From Gaiellasilicea sp963806955 (lineage in GTDB: Bacteria; Actinomycetota; Thermoleophilia; Gaiellales; Gaiellaceae): a stretch of 64,000 nucleotides of DNA. Each line of letters opens with the position of its first letter. The stretch's first letter is position 1. Below the pieces are notes generated by a model that was given only the letters and a program-made list of their open reading frames with translations, made no database searches and was not told the origin of the DNA. The DNA is taken from positions 884,944 to 948,943 of the forward strand of contig CAWDZG010000001.1 in the NCBI GenBank assembly GCA_963806955.1. The letters are read 5' to 3'. A program made the translations under genes and the position numbers. Positions 8,733-17,071 of this stretch are shown here, one piece after another.

Positions 8733-9239
8733 CTAGAGGTAGGAGGTGTCGTCGTCCGGCTCGCGCGGCCCCACGCCCGCGACGACCGTCTCCTGCGAGC
8801 GCTCGTGCAGCCGCTCGCGCCCGCGCTTGACCGCGGTCAGGAACTTGTCGAGGTTGACCTCGAGCGTCGAGAGGATCCCGTCGGCCCAGTCCTCCATCTC
8901 GAGCCGCGTCTCGCGGGCCTGGCGGCGCGCGTCGTCGACGATCTCCTGCGCCTGGCGCTCTGCGAGCTTGACGATCTCGGTCTGCGAGGCCTCGCGCACG
9001 GCCTGCTCGCGCGCCTCGCCGAGGATCCGGTCGGTCTCCCGCTTCGCCTCGGCCAGCATCTCCTGCCGCTCCTTGACGATCCAGCGCGCCTGCTTGATCT
9101 CCTCGGGGATCGTCGCGCGCATCTGGTCGAGGATGTCGTAGATCTCCTCGCGGTCGATCCGGACCTGGTCGGTGAGGGGGACGGCCTTCGCGTTGTGGAC
9201 GAGGTCGTCGAGCTTGTCGATCAGTACGAGGACATCCAT
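8733..9239 (-). CDS. Coiled-coil protein of the DivIVA/ATP-synthase-b-like type
   Basis: 168 residues starting MDVLVLIDKLDDLVHNAKAVPLTDQVRIDREEIYDILDQMR, then a long Ala/Glu/Arg coiled coil (KRETDRILGEAREQAVREASQ). The same kind of gene is found between coaD and yceD in many actinobacteria, usually annotated as a DivIVA-like or F0F1 subunit b-like cell-division protein. No membrane segment is present, so it is unlikely to be an ATP synthase subunit. Placement 10 bases from coaD suggests co-transcription. The precise function is unknown. Confidence 0.85.
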   Translation of the reverse strand: MDVLVLIDKLDDLVHNAKAVPLTDQVRIDREEIYDILDQMRATIPEEIKQARWIVKERQEMLAEAKRETDRILGEAREQAVREASQTEIVKLAERQAQEIVDDARRQARETRLEMEDWADGILSTLEVNLDKFLTAVKRGRERLHERSQETVVAGVGPREPDDDTSYL

Positions 9240-9248
9240 GCGCGCAGT

Positions 9249-9760
<512 letters not shown>

Positions 9761-9764
<4 letters not shown>

Positions 9765-10291
9765 GGCGAGGGCTCGAAGAGGGTGAGCCGCGCGGAACCG
9801 TACCGCCGCGACGTCCGGATTGGAAGCGGCAGCTGCGGCTCGGTGCGCGAGCCGGTCTCGACGACGAGCAGGCCGTCCGGCGCGAGCAGGCGCGGCAGCT
9901 GCGCCGCGAGCTTCGGCTCGAGCTCGGCCCAGGCCTCGTAGGGCGGGTCGACGAGGACGAGGTCGTAGGTGCGCGTGTCCTGCCGCAGCGCCCAGAGCGC
10001 GTCGGAGCAGACGACGCGCGCGCCGGTCAGCTGCAGCTTCTCGAGGTTCTCGGAGATCGTCCGGCACGCGCCGCGGTCGCTCTCGACGAAGGTGACGCTC
10101 GCCGCGCCGCGAGACAGGGCTTCAAGCCCCAGCGCGCCGGAGCCGGCGAAGACGTCGAGCACGCGCGCGCCGTCGACCGGGCCGATCAGGTTGAACGCGG
10201 CTTCGCGGACGCGGTCGCCCGTGGGCCGGGTGGCCAGGCCCTTGGGCGCCGCGATCCGGGCGCCGCGCTTCTCTCCGGCGATGATCCGCAC
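9761..10291 (-). CDS. rsmD: 16S rRNA (guanine-N2)-methyltransferase RsmD
   Basis: Methylates G966 of 16S rRNA. The N-terminal MRIIAGEKRGARIAAPKGLATRPTGDRVREA is typical. The SAM-binding motif VLDVFAGSGALGLEALSRG and the catalytic LVDPPY motif are intact. 176 residues, normal length. In many actinobacteria recG directly precedes rsmD; here about 6.8 kb of accessory genes separates them. Confidence 0.97.
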
Positions 10292-10314
10292 GCGCGCATT
10301 GTCGAGGGTCCGCC

Positions 10315-11379
10315 CTACGGACGCAGCAGCCAGGCGCCGCGCGCGAGCTCGATCCGGTCGTCGTAGCCGCCGACGACGAGCACGCGGCCGCTCTTCAGGC
10401 GGGTCGCCGTCGCGAAGGAGAGCGTCCGCCCCGTGCCGGCCTTCGGCCGGAACCGGCGCGAGCGCGGCTCGTAGCGGTCTGCCCGCGCGCCGCCGCCGGC
10501 GACGAGCGCGCCGCCGTCCGGAAGCGCGACGACCGCGTCGCCGAGCTTGAACCGCGGCGCCGAGAGCGAGCCGACCCGCTCCCAGCGGCCCGTCGCCACG
10601 CGATAGAGCTCGGCCGACGACCGGCGGCCCGCGAAGTCGCGCTCGTCCGAGCCGCCGAGGACGAGCACCCCGCCCCGGACGGCGACGGCGGCGTGCTTGT
10701 GCCGCGGCTGGCGCATCGGCACGGCGGCCGTGAAGCGCCCTGTACGGGGGCTCCAGATCTCGGCCGAGGCGAGCACGCCGTCCTCGTCCGCGCTCCCGCC
10801 GACGACGAGCACGCGCCCGTCCGGAAGCAGCGTCGCGGTGTGCGCGTCGCGGGCAGCCTGCATCGAGCCCGTCCTCACCCAGCTCCCCGTCTTGGGCACG
10901 TACAGCTCGGCGCTGCGGAGCGTCCCCGTCCTGTTGCTTCCGCCCGCGACCAGGACGCGCCCGTCCCGCAGGGTGGTCACGGTGAACCCCCCGCGTGGCG
11001 TGCGCATCGGCTTCGCGGCCACGAAGCGTTTCGCGCCCGGCCGCCAGCGCTCCGCGCTCGCGGTGGGCGAGCGGCCGGCCCAGCCGCCGAAGACGAGCAC
11101 CGAGCCGTCCTTCAGCCGGACGGCGCCGTGCGAGACGCGTGGCCGCAGCAACGGCGGGCCGGCCCGGAACCGGCCGGTACGCGCCGAGAAGAGCTCGGTC
11201 GTCGCGCCCTGAGCATCCTGCTCGCAGCCGTCGAGCGTGCAGCCACCTGCCACGAGCACCTCTCCGGACGCGAGCAGCGTCGCCGTGTGGGCGGCGCGCG
11301 GCACCTCCGGCTGCAGGGCCGGAGCTGCGCCCCCGGCGGCGAGAGCCGGGACGGCGAGGGCGAGCGCGACGAGTCTCAT
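10315..11379 (-). CDS. Secreted kelch-repeat protein
   Basis: 354 residues. The N-terminal LVALALAVPALAAGGAAPA is a signal peptide. The rest contains about seven kelch-like units, each with a (D/S)GRVLVxGG strand followed by a W- or F-containing strand, predicting a beta-propeller. There are two Cys in the first unit (CTLDGCEQD). It is presumably exported; kelch propellers bind proteins or sugars or act as oxidases, but no catalytic residues can be assigned. The ATG at 11379 is chosen because the signal peptide begins there; upstream extension would overlap the divergent nrtR promoter. Confidence 0.85.
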   Translation of the reverse strand: MRLVALALAVPALAAGGAAPALQPEVPRAAHTATLLASGEVLVAGGCTLDGCEQDAQGATTELFSARTGRFRAGPPLLRPRVSHGAVRLKDGSVLVFGGWAGRSPTASAERWRPGAKRFVAAKPMRTPRGGFTVTTLRDGRVLVAGGSNRTGTLRSAELYVPKTGSWVRTGSMQAARDAHTATLLPDGRVLVVGGSADEDGVLASAEIWSPRTGRFTAAVPMRQPRHKHAAVAVRGGVLVLGGSDERDFAGRRSSAELYRVATGRWERVGSLSAPRFKLGDAVVALPDGGALVAGGGARADRYEPRSRRFRPKAGTGRTLSFATATRLKSGRVLVVGGYDDRIELARGAWLLRP

Positions 11380-11418
11380 GTCTCTTCTAGTCCTCTCGCT
11401 GCCATTGGGTTCCGACAT

Positions 11419-11454
11419 GTTTTGGTTGACAAGACCAAAACCTGCACCTACAGT
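11419..11454 (+). promoter_or_regulatory. nrtR promoter with overlapping 8-bp inverted repeat operator
   Basis: A TTGACA -35 box at 11426-11431, a 17-base spacer and a TACAGT -10 box at 11449-11454 form a near-consensus housekeeping promoter. The predicted transcription start falls on or next to the ATG at 11462, so the mRNA is probably leaderless. The inverted repeat GTTTTGGT (11419-11426) / ACCAAAAC (11434-11441), 7-base spacer, straddles the -35 box, a good position for autorepression by the Nudix/winged-helix regulator. Confidence 0.7.
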
Positions 11455-11461
11455 AATAGTC

Positions 11462-12190
11462 ATGACGACAAGATCCAATGCTCCCGCCGGCTACGACGCC
11501 TCGCAGTATCCCGCCTTCGCGGTCACCGTGGACGTCGTCGTCCTCACGATGGCGGAGGGGCTCCTCCACGTCCTGCTGGTCTGCCGAGGCGAGGCGCCGT
11601 ACGAGGGCATGTGGGCGATCCCGGGCGGCTTCAAGCGGCCGGAGGAGACGCTCGACGAGGCGGCGAAGCGCGAGCTGCGGGAGGAGACCGGTGTGGATGC
11701 GGCCAGCTTGCTCGCGCAGTTCGGCGCCTACGGCGACCCGGGCCGCGACCCGCGCCTGAACGTCGTCACCGTCGCCTACCTCGCCGTGCTGCGCGACGTC
11801 GGCCTCGTCGCCGGCGGCTCCGACGCCGCCGCGGCCGCACTACTCCCAGTCGCCGACGTCCTCAGCGGCAAGATCGAGCTCGCCTTCGACCACCTGCGGA
11901 TCGTCGGGGACGCCGTCGAGCGCGTCCGGGTGGAGCTGGAGGTGTCCGGGATCGCGCCCGCGTTCGTCGGGACGACGTTCACGCTGGCGGAGCTGCGGAC
12001 GGTGTACGAGGCCGTGTGGGGCGTGCAGCTCGACGCCGCGAACTTCCGGCGCAGCCTCGTCGCCGAGGACGGCTGGGTCGTGCCCACCGGCCGCCGCACC
12101 CGACCCGGCCCTACCGGCGGCCGCCCGGCGGAGCTGTACCGCGCCGGCCGCGCCTGGCGTCACGGCGGCCCGATCCACCGCACCCGATGA
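11462..12190 (+). CDS. nrtR: NrtR-type Nudix hydrolase/transcriptional regulator
   Basis: 242 residues. The N-terminal Nudix domain contains a complete Nudix box (G-x5-E-x7-RELREETGV, about residues 57-79), unlike many NrtR proteins whose box is degenerate. The C-terminal ~75 residues match the NrtR winged helix (FTLAELRTVYEAVWG, NFRRSL, then GRPAELYR). NrtR proteins bind ADP-ribose and repress NAD-related genes. The gene starts an operon: its stop overlaps the next start by ATGA, followed by two quinone-reductase paralogues. An inverted repeat overlaps its own promoter. The intact box means ADP-ribose hydrolysis is also possible (inference). Confidence 0.88.
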   Translation: MTTRSNAPAGYDASQYPAFAVTVDVVVLTMAEGLLHVLLVCRGEAPYEGMWAIPGGFKRPEETLDEAAKRELREETGVDAASLLAQFGAYGDPGRDPRLNVVTVAYLAVLRDVGLVAGGSDAAAAALLPVADVLSGKIELAFDHLRIVGDAVERVRVELEVSGIAPAFVGTTFTLAELRTVYEAVWGVQLDAANFRRSLVAEDGWVVPTGRRTRPGPTGGRPAELYRAGRAWRHGGPIHRTR

Positions 12191-13134
12191 GAGCAGTCGT
12201 CCACGACACCTACGGGCCGCCGGACGTTCTCCGGATCGACGACGTGCCCGAGCCGGCACTCGGCGAGCGCAGCGTCCTCGTCCGTGTGCATGCGACGACG
12301 GTGAACCGCTCCGACGTCCACCTGCGCGCTGCACAGCCGTGGCCGTCGCGGTTCGTGTCCGGCCTGCTGCGGCCGAAGCACCGCGTCACCGGGAGCGAGT
12401 TCGCGGGTGTCGTCGAGCGGGTCGGACCTGGGGTGACGGAGCTCGCCGTCGGCGAGCGCGTCTTCGGGTCGACGGGCGGCTGGCGCGCCCACGCCGAGCT
12501 CCTCTCGGTGCGTGAGGACTCGGCCGTCGCCCGGATCCCCGACGGGGTCAGCTTCGAGCAGGCCGCAGCGTCCACCGACGGGCCGATCCTCACCCTCAAC
12601 GCCTACGCGCCGGTGGACCTCGACGGGAAGCGCCTGCTCGTGTACGGGGCGTCCGGCTCGATGGGCACTGCCGGCGTCCAGCTCGGCAAGCACCTCGGCG
12701 CGCACGTGACGGCCGTCACCGACACACGCCACCTCGACCTCGCCCGCGAGCTCGGCGCCGACGCAGTAATCGACTACACGCGCGAGGACTGGATCCGGAG
12801 CGGCGAGACCTGGGACGTGGTCTTCGACGCGGTGGGCAAGCTCCACTTCTTCCGCATCCGGCGCGCGCTCTCCCCCGGCGGCGCCTACCTCCCCACCGAC
12901 GGATTCTCGAACCTCTTCCTCGCCCTGCCGACGAAGTGGAGCGACCGGCGCGTGCGGATCAACCTGCCGCCTCGCTACCGCAAGGAGCACGTGCTGCTCG
13001 TGCAGCGTCTGCTCGAGGACGACAGCTACCGCCCGGTGATCGACCGGACGTACCCGCTCGAGGAGATCGTCGAGGCGTCGCGCTATGTCGAGACGGGCCA
13101 GAAGACCGGCAACGTCGTCCTCACCGTCCGATGA
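12187..13134 (+). CDS. MDR-family NAD(P)-dependent oxidoreductase, copy 1
   Basis: 315 residues of the zinc-independent medium-chain dehydrogenase/quinone reductase type. The N-terminal GroES-like domain starts MRAVVHDTYGPPDVLRIDDVPEP; the Rossmann fold carries LLVYGASGSMGTAGVQLGKH. No structural or catalytic zinc Cys set is seen. The preference for NADPH or NADH cannot be read reliably. The start overlaps the nrtR stop (ATGA). It shares the LRPK...SEFAGVVE region, the ID(Y)xREDW segment and the ending Y(P)xEE(I/V)VEA(S/T)RYVETGQK with the next gene, so the two are tandem paralogues. Confidence 0.9.
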   Translation: MRAVVHDTYGPPDVLRIDDVPEPALGERSVLVRVHATTVNRSDVHLRAAQPWPSRFVSGLLRPKHRVTGSEFAGVVERVGPGVTELAVGERVFGSTGGWRAHAELLSVREDSAVARIPDGVSFEQAAASTDGPILTLNAYAPVDLDGKRLLVYGASGSMGTAGVQLGKHLGAHVTAVTDTRHLDLARELGADAVIDYTREDWIRSGETWDVVFDAVGKLHFFRIRRALSPGGAYLPTDGFSNLFLALPTKWSDRRVRINLPPRYRKEHVLLVQRLLEDDSYRPVIDRTYPLEEIVEASRYVETGQKTGNVVLTVR

Positions 13135-14084
13135 GAGCCGTCGTCCACCGCCGCTACGGCCCGCCCGAGGTGCTGCGCGTCGAGGAGCTGCCCCGGCCGG
13201 AGCCGCAGCAGGGCGAGGTGCTCGTGCGCGTGCACGCGTCCAGCGTCACGCGCTCCGACTGCGGCGTCCGCAACAGCGAGTACTGGTTCGCACGCGTCTT
13301 CACCGGGCTCGTCCGGCCGAAGCGGCCGGTCGCGGGGATGGAGTTCGCCGGGGTCGTCGAGGCGCTCGGCGATGGCGTGTCGGCTTCGCCGACCGGCGAC
13401 GAGGTCTTCGGGATCAAGGGCGGCGCGAACGCCGACTACGTCTGCGTCCCCGAGACCGGCGTGATCGCCCACAAGCCGGCGCGGATCGGCTTCGAGGAGG
13501 CGGCCGGGGTCGCCGACGGCGCGCTCTCCGCGCGGACGATGCTGCCCACGCTCGGGCGGCTCGAGGGCCGTCACATCGCCGTCTACGGAGCGTCGGGGTC
13601 GATCGGCGTCGGGGCGGTCCAGCTCGCGAAGCACGCGGGCGCCCGCGTCACCGCCGTCTGCAACGGCGCGAACGTCGAGCTCGTCCACTCGCTCGGCGCC
13701 GACGAAGTGGTCGACTACGAGCGCGAGGACTGGACGCGGCGCGGCCCCTTCGACGGCATCTTCGACGCGGTCGGCAAGAGCTCGTTCCGCAAGGTGCGGC
13801 GGGCGCTCCGGCCCGGCGCCGTCTACGCGTCCGCCGACCTGGGTTTCCTCTGGCACCTGCCGCTGCTGATCCTCGTGACGAAGCTCGCCGGCTCGCGCAG
13901 GGCGAAGCTCGGGATCGCGAGCTACCGCAAGGATGACCTGCTGTTCCTCGCCGGGCTGCTCGAGGCCGGTGAGTACCGGCCGGTGGTCGACCGCACGTAC
14001 CCGATCGAGGACGTCGTCGAGGCGACGCGCTACGTCGAGACCGGGCAGAAGCGCGGCAACGTCGTGCTCACGCTCCGGGGCTGA
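13131..14084 (+). CDS. MDR-family NAD(P)-dependent oxidoreductase, copy 2
   Basis: 317 residues, a paralogue of the preceding gene. The N-terminus is MRAVVHRRYGPPEVLRVEELPRPEP and the cofactor motif is IAVYGASGSIGVGAVQLAKH. The ATG overlaps the stop of copy 1 (ATGA), so all three genes from nrtR are likely one translationally coupled operon. The two copies differ in the substrate-facing loop around residues 60-110 (this one has IKGGANADYVCVPE), suggesting different quinone or enone substrates (inference). Its 3' end overlaps the 3' end of the vapC-like gene on the other strand by 17 bases. Confidence 0.9.
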   Translation: MRAVVHRRYGPPEVLRVEELPRPEPQQGEVLVRVHASSVTRSDCGVRNSEYWFARVFTGLVRPKRPVAGMEFAGVVEALGDGVSASPTGDEVFGIKGGANADYVCVPETGVIAHKPARIGFEEAAGVADGALSARTMLPTLGRLEGRHIAVYGASGSIGVGAVQLAKHAGARVTAVCNGANVELVHSLGADEVVDYEREDWTRRGPFDGIFDAVGKSSFRKVRRALRPGAVYASADLGFLWHLPLLILVTKLAGSRRAKLGIASYRKDDLLFLAGLLEAGEYRPVVDRTYPIEDVVEATRYVETGQKRGNVVLTLRG

Positions 14085-14463
14085 GCACCTCGAGCCCGGC
14101 GGCGGCTGCCGCTTCTGCGAGCCGTCGGTCGTAGACAAGCATCTGCCGAGCGCCGACGCGCACGGCGCTCGCGAGATGAATCGCGTCCAGCGACCGGATG
14201 CGCGTGGACGTGTAGGACACCGCTGCCTCGAGCAGGCTGCGGTCGAGCTCCACGATCTCGACGCCGTCGAGCACCGTGCGGGCTCGCTGTGCCCCGAGCC
14301 CTCCGACGTGCGCGATCCTGGCGCCGCGCTGTACCTCGACGAGGGAGAGCGCGGAGGTGATCAGCGGCGGTTGGCCGCCGTTCTGCAGGTAGGCGCGGAG
14401 CGCTGTCGTCTCGGCCTCGTCGACCGCGAGCTTGACGAGCGCCGACGCATCCGCGTAGAGAGG
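14068..14463 (-). pseudogene. VapC-like PIN-domain toxin, no usable start codon
   Basis: The open frame from about 14463 encodes a complete PIN domain: LYADASALVKL at the start, acidic positions in the middle, and SLDAIHLASA plus VYDRRLAEAA near the end. VapC toxins are Mg-dependent tRNA or mRNA nucleases. No ATG, GTG or TTG precedes LYADAS in this frame. Removing two bases from the CTCTCT tract would join it to CTG-ACC-CTC, giving a normal TLYADAS start overlapping the antitoxin stop. The first ordinary start (GTG at 14274) would make only the C-terminal half. Probably inactivated, or affected by a sequence error. Confidence 0.7.
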
Positions 14464-14464
14464 G

Positions 14465-14729
14465 TCAGTCGCCGCGGTCGTCCTCGAGCGCTTGGCTCGC
14501 CGTCATCGGCCCCGTCACCGGCACGGGGTCCGGAAGCGGGTAGAGCCGTCGTCCGGGCCTGCGTCACCTTGCCCTCGGCGATCAGCTGCGCGAGCCGGTC
14601 CTCCTGATGGGGGACGATCCTCGCGACGGGAACCCCGTCGTGCGTGATCTCGATCGACTCGCCGTTCCGCACGCGCCGGATCGTCTGGGTCAGCGTGTCG
14701 CGAAGCTCGCGGATGCCCATGCGGGTCAT
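14465..14729 (-). pseudogene. VapB/Phd-like antitoxin with a frame change near 14538
   Basis: The N-terminus reads MTRMGIRELRDTLTQTIRRV then THDGVPVARIVPH, a typical Phd/YefM-type fold. After ARTTALP the frame must shift by one base near 14530-14541 to continue as LPDPVPVTGPMTASQALEDD and stop at 14465, directly before the toxin frame. Without the shift the protein continues as low-complexity Arg-rich sequence to 14361. A short palindrome GGTCA-TTG-TGACC overlaps the start, possibly an autoregulatory site. The pair sits at the 3' end of the oxidoreductase operon on the opposite strand. Confidence 0.65.
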
Positions 14730-14773
14730 TGTGACCACATGTTACCACGAGAGGGAGCTCGGGCGTATACGAC

Positions 14774-14789
14774 GCTCGCCCAGGCGAGC
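14774..14789. terminator. Small hairpin GCTCGCC-CA-GGCGAGC
   Basis: A 7-bp perfect stem with a 2-base spacer between the membrane-protein gene ending at 14819 (-) and vapB (-). It may terminate the sigma/membrane-protein transcript. The same CTCGCC...GGCGAG core recurs in the larger hairpin at 16192-16212. Confidence 0.45.
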
Positions 14790-14818
14790 AGCGGCGCGGG
14801 CTCTACCCGCTCGGCTGC

Positions 14819-15493
14819 TTAAAGTGCTGGACGTCTCGACCAGCGCTCCGACACCGAAAGCTCGGCTACGACCCACCCAGCAGCGTCGTAGGCAATGAGC
14901 ATCGTCGGGTTCGAGTCTGGTTCGAGGGCCAGCCCGAAGGCGCCCGCCGAAGGTGTGCGAACGGGCGGTGAGTCAGAGAACCTCAGCTCCACGCTTGCGA
15001 CGGTCGCGAGTGTGAGCCCCCAGAGCTGGAATCGGCCGTTCGTGCCCACCTTGGTCGGCCCGAACAGGGCAACTGGCTGCTCGGCGAAGAGGTCGGCCTC
15101 TGTCACGTCGCAGATGCCGATGCCGCCGAAGTCGAAGCAGAGCGGGCCGCTTCTCTGCCGGAAAGCGAGCAGCTTCTGGCCGTCGACCTCGGCGATCACA
15201 TGTGGCTCGCCGCCGCCGGCCATCTTCGTTTGCCGCAGCCACTCCGGAGTCTCGTTCGCTGGCAGAACGTAGCCCGGCAACTCACCACCGTGAAGGGCCG
15301 CCCGAATCGCGTCCGCAATCTCGGCCCGGCTCGGTGGAACGGCGACCGCCACGAGGGCGGCGGTCAGCGCAGCTAGAGCCAGAATCAGCGGTCGGCTTCG
15401 ACGCGGCCGTGAGTAGCGGGCGAGGACAGCCTGCACTTCCGTGTCAGTGAGCTCCTGGTCGCGGAGGAGCGCAAACGCGTTCTCTGTGTTCAT
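14819..15493 (-). CDS. Single-pass membrane protein, probable anti-sigma partner
   Basis: 224 residues. A short cytoplasmic N-terminus (MNTENAFALLRDQELTDTEVQAVLARYSRPRRS) is followed by one transmembrane segment (LILALAALTAALVAVAV, about residues 36-52) and a soluble domain of about 165 residues with three Cys. The start overlaps the sigma-factor stop by four bases (ATGA), the usual arrangement of an ECF sigma factor with its membrane anti-sigma factor. No ZAS zinc motif is visible and I recognise no named family, so the anti-sigma role rests on topology and coupling. Confidence 0.65.
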   Translation of the reverse strand: MNTENAFALLRDQELTDTEVQAVLARYSRPRRSRPLILALAALTAALVAVAVPPSRAEIADAIRAALHGGELPGYVLPANETPEWLRQTKMAGGGEPHVIAEVDGQKLLAFRQRSGPLCFDFGGIGICDVTEADLFAEQPVALFGPTKVGTNGRFQLWGLTLATVASVELRFSDSPPVRTPSAGAFGLALEPDSNPTMLIAYDAAGWVVAELSVSERWSRRPAL

Positions 15494-16032
15494 CGGGTAC
15501 CTCCTTCAAGTGCGAGGAATCCGTTCTTGCTGAGGAGCGCGCGGGCTCGGGTGAGTAGCGAGCTGGCTGTCCCGGCGCGGCAGCCGAGGGCTGCGGCGAT
15601 CTCAGCGTCTGAGAATCCGTAGACGTAGCGGAGTGCGACTGCCGCGCGCTGGCGTGCCGACAGATCGGCGAGCGCGGTCCGCAGCGCGGCTCGCAGAAGC
15701 ACGATGTCGGTTGCTGGTGCATCGCTACCGGTCTCTTGGACCTCGTCGAGCGGGAGCTCGACTCCATGCCGGAAGCGCCGTCGCCGTGCGGCACGCAGGC
15801 TCTGGCGGACAGCTATCCGGCGCACCCATGCGTCGAAGCTCTCGGGGTTGCTGAGCCGGTGCAGGCCGTGCAAGACGTCAAGCGCGACATCCTGCGCGAC
15901 GTCGGCAGCTGCTTCCCTGTCCCCGAGGACAGCGGTGGCGACTGGCATCGTGATCCGCCCGACATGCCGGACGACGGACTCTGTCGCGTCGGGGTCTCCC
16001 TCAAGGAAGCGCTGGTGCTCTGCAGCGGTCAT
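15490..16032 (-). CDS. ECF-family RNA polymerase sigma factor
   Basis: 180 residues. Region 2 is recognisable in DREAAADVAQDVALDVLHGLHRL...FDAWVRRIAVRQSL. Region 4 is RQRAAVALRYVYGFSDAEIAAALGCRAGTASSLLTRARALL, a helix-turn-helix for the -35 element. There is no additional C-terminal domain. It is coupled to the downstream membrane protein. Its base composition appears less GC-rich than that of the flanking housekeeping genes, consistent with an accessory origin. The start is ATG at 16032; the upstream Shine-Dalgarno is weak (GATAGG). Confidence 0.9.
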   Translation of the reverse strand: MTAAEHQRFLEGDPDATESVVRHVGRITMPVATAVLGDREAAADVAQDVALDVLHGLHRLSNPESFDAWVRRIAVRQSLRAARRRRFRHGVELPLDEVQETGSDAPATDIVLLRAALRTALADLSARQRAAVALRYVYGFSDAEIAAALGCRAGTASSLLTRARALLSKNGFLALEGGTR

Positions 16033-16191
16033 TACCTATCAAGTGGCGATGAGATCCGAATTTCCTGCATGGGCCTTCCCTCGGCAGGTTTTGCCGACGA
16101 AACGGCTTGCGTACGCGATTGTGACCGATGCACGGGATCGCGACTATCCCGCTGTTCGTTCCGCGTCGTCGGCGTCGGGTGACACTTCCGA

Positions 16192-16212
16192 ACGCTCGCC
16201 CCAGGCGAGCGT
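16192..16212. terminator. Hairpin downstream of the displaced recG end
   Basis: The arms ACGCTCGCC and GGCGAGCGT surround a CCA loop (9-bp perfect stem). Read on the minus strand it begins 7 bases after the TAG stop of the displaced recG 3' end (16219-16221). This is where a natural recG terminator would be, supporting the view that the distal copy is the original gene end. Confidence 0.65.
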
Positions 16213-16218
16213 GTGCCT

Positions 16219-16286
16219 CTACGACTCGCCAAGGTGCTCCGCGTCGCGAGGAGCGCGTCGACCTCCGGCGCCATCGTTCCCACCGG
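16219..16286 (-). repeat. Displaced second copy of the recG 3' end (with own stop codon)
   Basis: Positions 16221-16286 match 17111-17177 with three substitutions and one single-base gap. The segment encodes GTMAPEVDALL...DAEHLGES followed by TAG (16219-16221), where the recG copy ends in TGA. It has no upstream gene body: the methyltransferase stop is 27 bases away. The two copies are direct repeats that bracket the methyltransferase gene. Confidence 0.85.
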
Positions 16287-16312
16287 CCGTCCGTCGAGGG
16301 ACGCGTGCGAAT

Positions 16313-17023
16313 TCACAAGGAGCAGAGATACACGGCAAGCCGCCTCGTCGCCTCGAGCGGTTCGTCGAAATCCGGGAGACGACTGGCGACCTCGATCGAC
16401 CGTGTGGCCACGAGATACTCGTACGCGGCCTCCCGGCTGGAGAACGTCACGGTTCCGAGGACGTCACGCCGCTCGACGCGGGCGAAGTGCCGGCGAAGAG
16501 CACCTTCGGCGCTCTCAACTGTGAACAGGCCGCCTGGAGCCCCCACCTCGCCTACGAGCTCCCACACTTCGGCGAGATTTCGCTCGCTGCTCGTCGCTGC
16601 CACGAGGCTGCCATCCCGCCGTAACACCCTCCGCAGTTCTTCGAGTGCGCGATCGAGATCGGACGCGTGGTAGAGCATCCAGGCTGCCACCGCGCAGTCG
16701 AAGCTGCCGTCGCGAAACGGCAGGTCGACGACGTCGCCGACGAGTGCCTCCACCCCGCGAGCAGCAGTGAGCTCGACCATGCGCGCGGACTGATCGAGCG
16801 CGATGATGTGCGTAGACAGTTCGCGCGAGATTCGCTCCGCGAGCTCCCCTCGTCCGCACCCGACCTCCAGGACGTCCCGTGGCTGCCGTTCGGCGACCGC
16901 GGCGAAGACGACGTCATACGGATCGGGTCCAGTCGCCGACTCCTGTTTCGCCATGCGCGCGGCATACCGCTTCTCGTCGGCGTACGCTTCCCGGACGAAC
17001 TCGGGGTCGTTCAACGAGTCCAT
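16313..17023 (-). CDS. SAM-dependent methyltransferase (class I)
   Basis: 236 residues. Motif I is VLEVGCGRGELAERIS (about residues 51-66). It is followed by IIALDQSARMVELTAARGVEALVGDVVDLPF and the post-motif DCAVAAWMLYHASDLDRALEELRRVLRRDGSLV, the standard Methyltransf_11 layout. The substrate cannot be predicted; the C-terminal lobe (about 90 residues) is unlike any family I recognise. It lies immediately downstream of recG on the same strand, flanked by direct repeats of the recG 3' end, and looks less GC-rich than recG. It is probably a laterally acquired cargo gene (inference). Confidence 0.9.
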   Translation of the reverse strand: MDSLNDPEFVREAYADEKRYAARMAKQESATGPDPYDVVFAAVAERQPRDVLEVGCGRGELAERISRELSTHIIALDQSARMVELTAARGVEALVGDVVDLPFRDGSFDCAVAAWMLYHASDLDRALEELRRVLRRDGSLVAATSSERNLAEVWELVGEVGAPGGLFTVESAEGALRRHFARVERRDVLGTVTFSSREAAYEYLVATRSIEVASRLPDFDEPLEATRRLAVYLCSL

Positions 17024-17071
17024 TGCGTGGCACCGAAGACGGAGTACGAGCGGTTCACGACGTCCCAGACC

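Larger units (their letters stand above)
16033..16312. other. Non-coding gap with displaced recG 3' end and hairpin
   Basis: This gap between the sigma-factor gene and the methyltransferase gene contains no convincing gene. It holds a hairpin at 16192-16212 and a second copy of the recG 3' end at 16219-16286, described separately. The part from 16033 to about 16190 is noticeably less GC-rich than the neighbours and probably contains the sigma-factor promoter, but I cannot assign a clear -35/-10 pair. Confidence 0.6.

Noticed and set aside
12187..14084. Tandem MDR genes considered as a third 3'-end-duplication insertion
   Set aside because: They are full-length paralogues with similarity over their whole length and coupled starts, so ordinary tandem duplication explains them.
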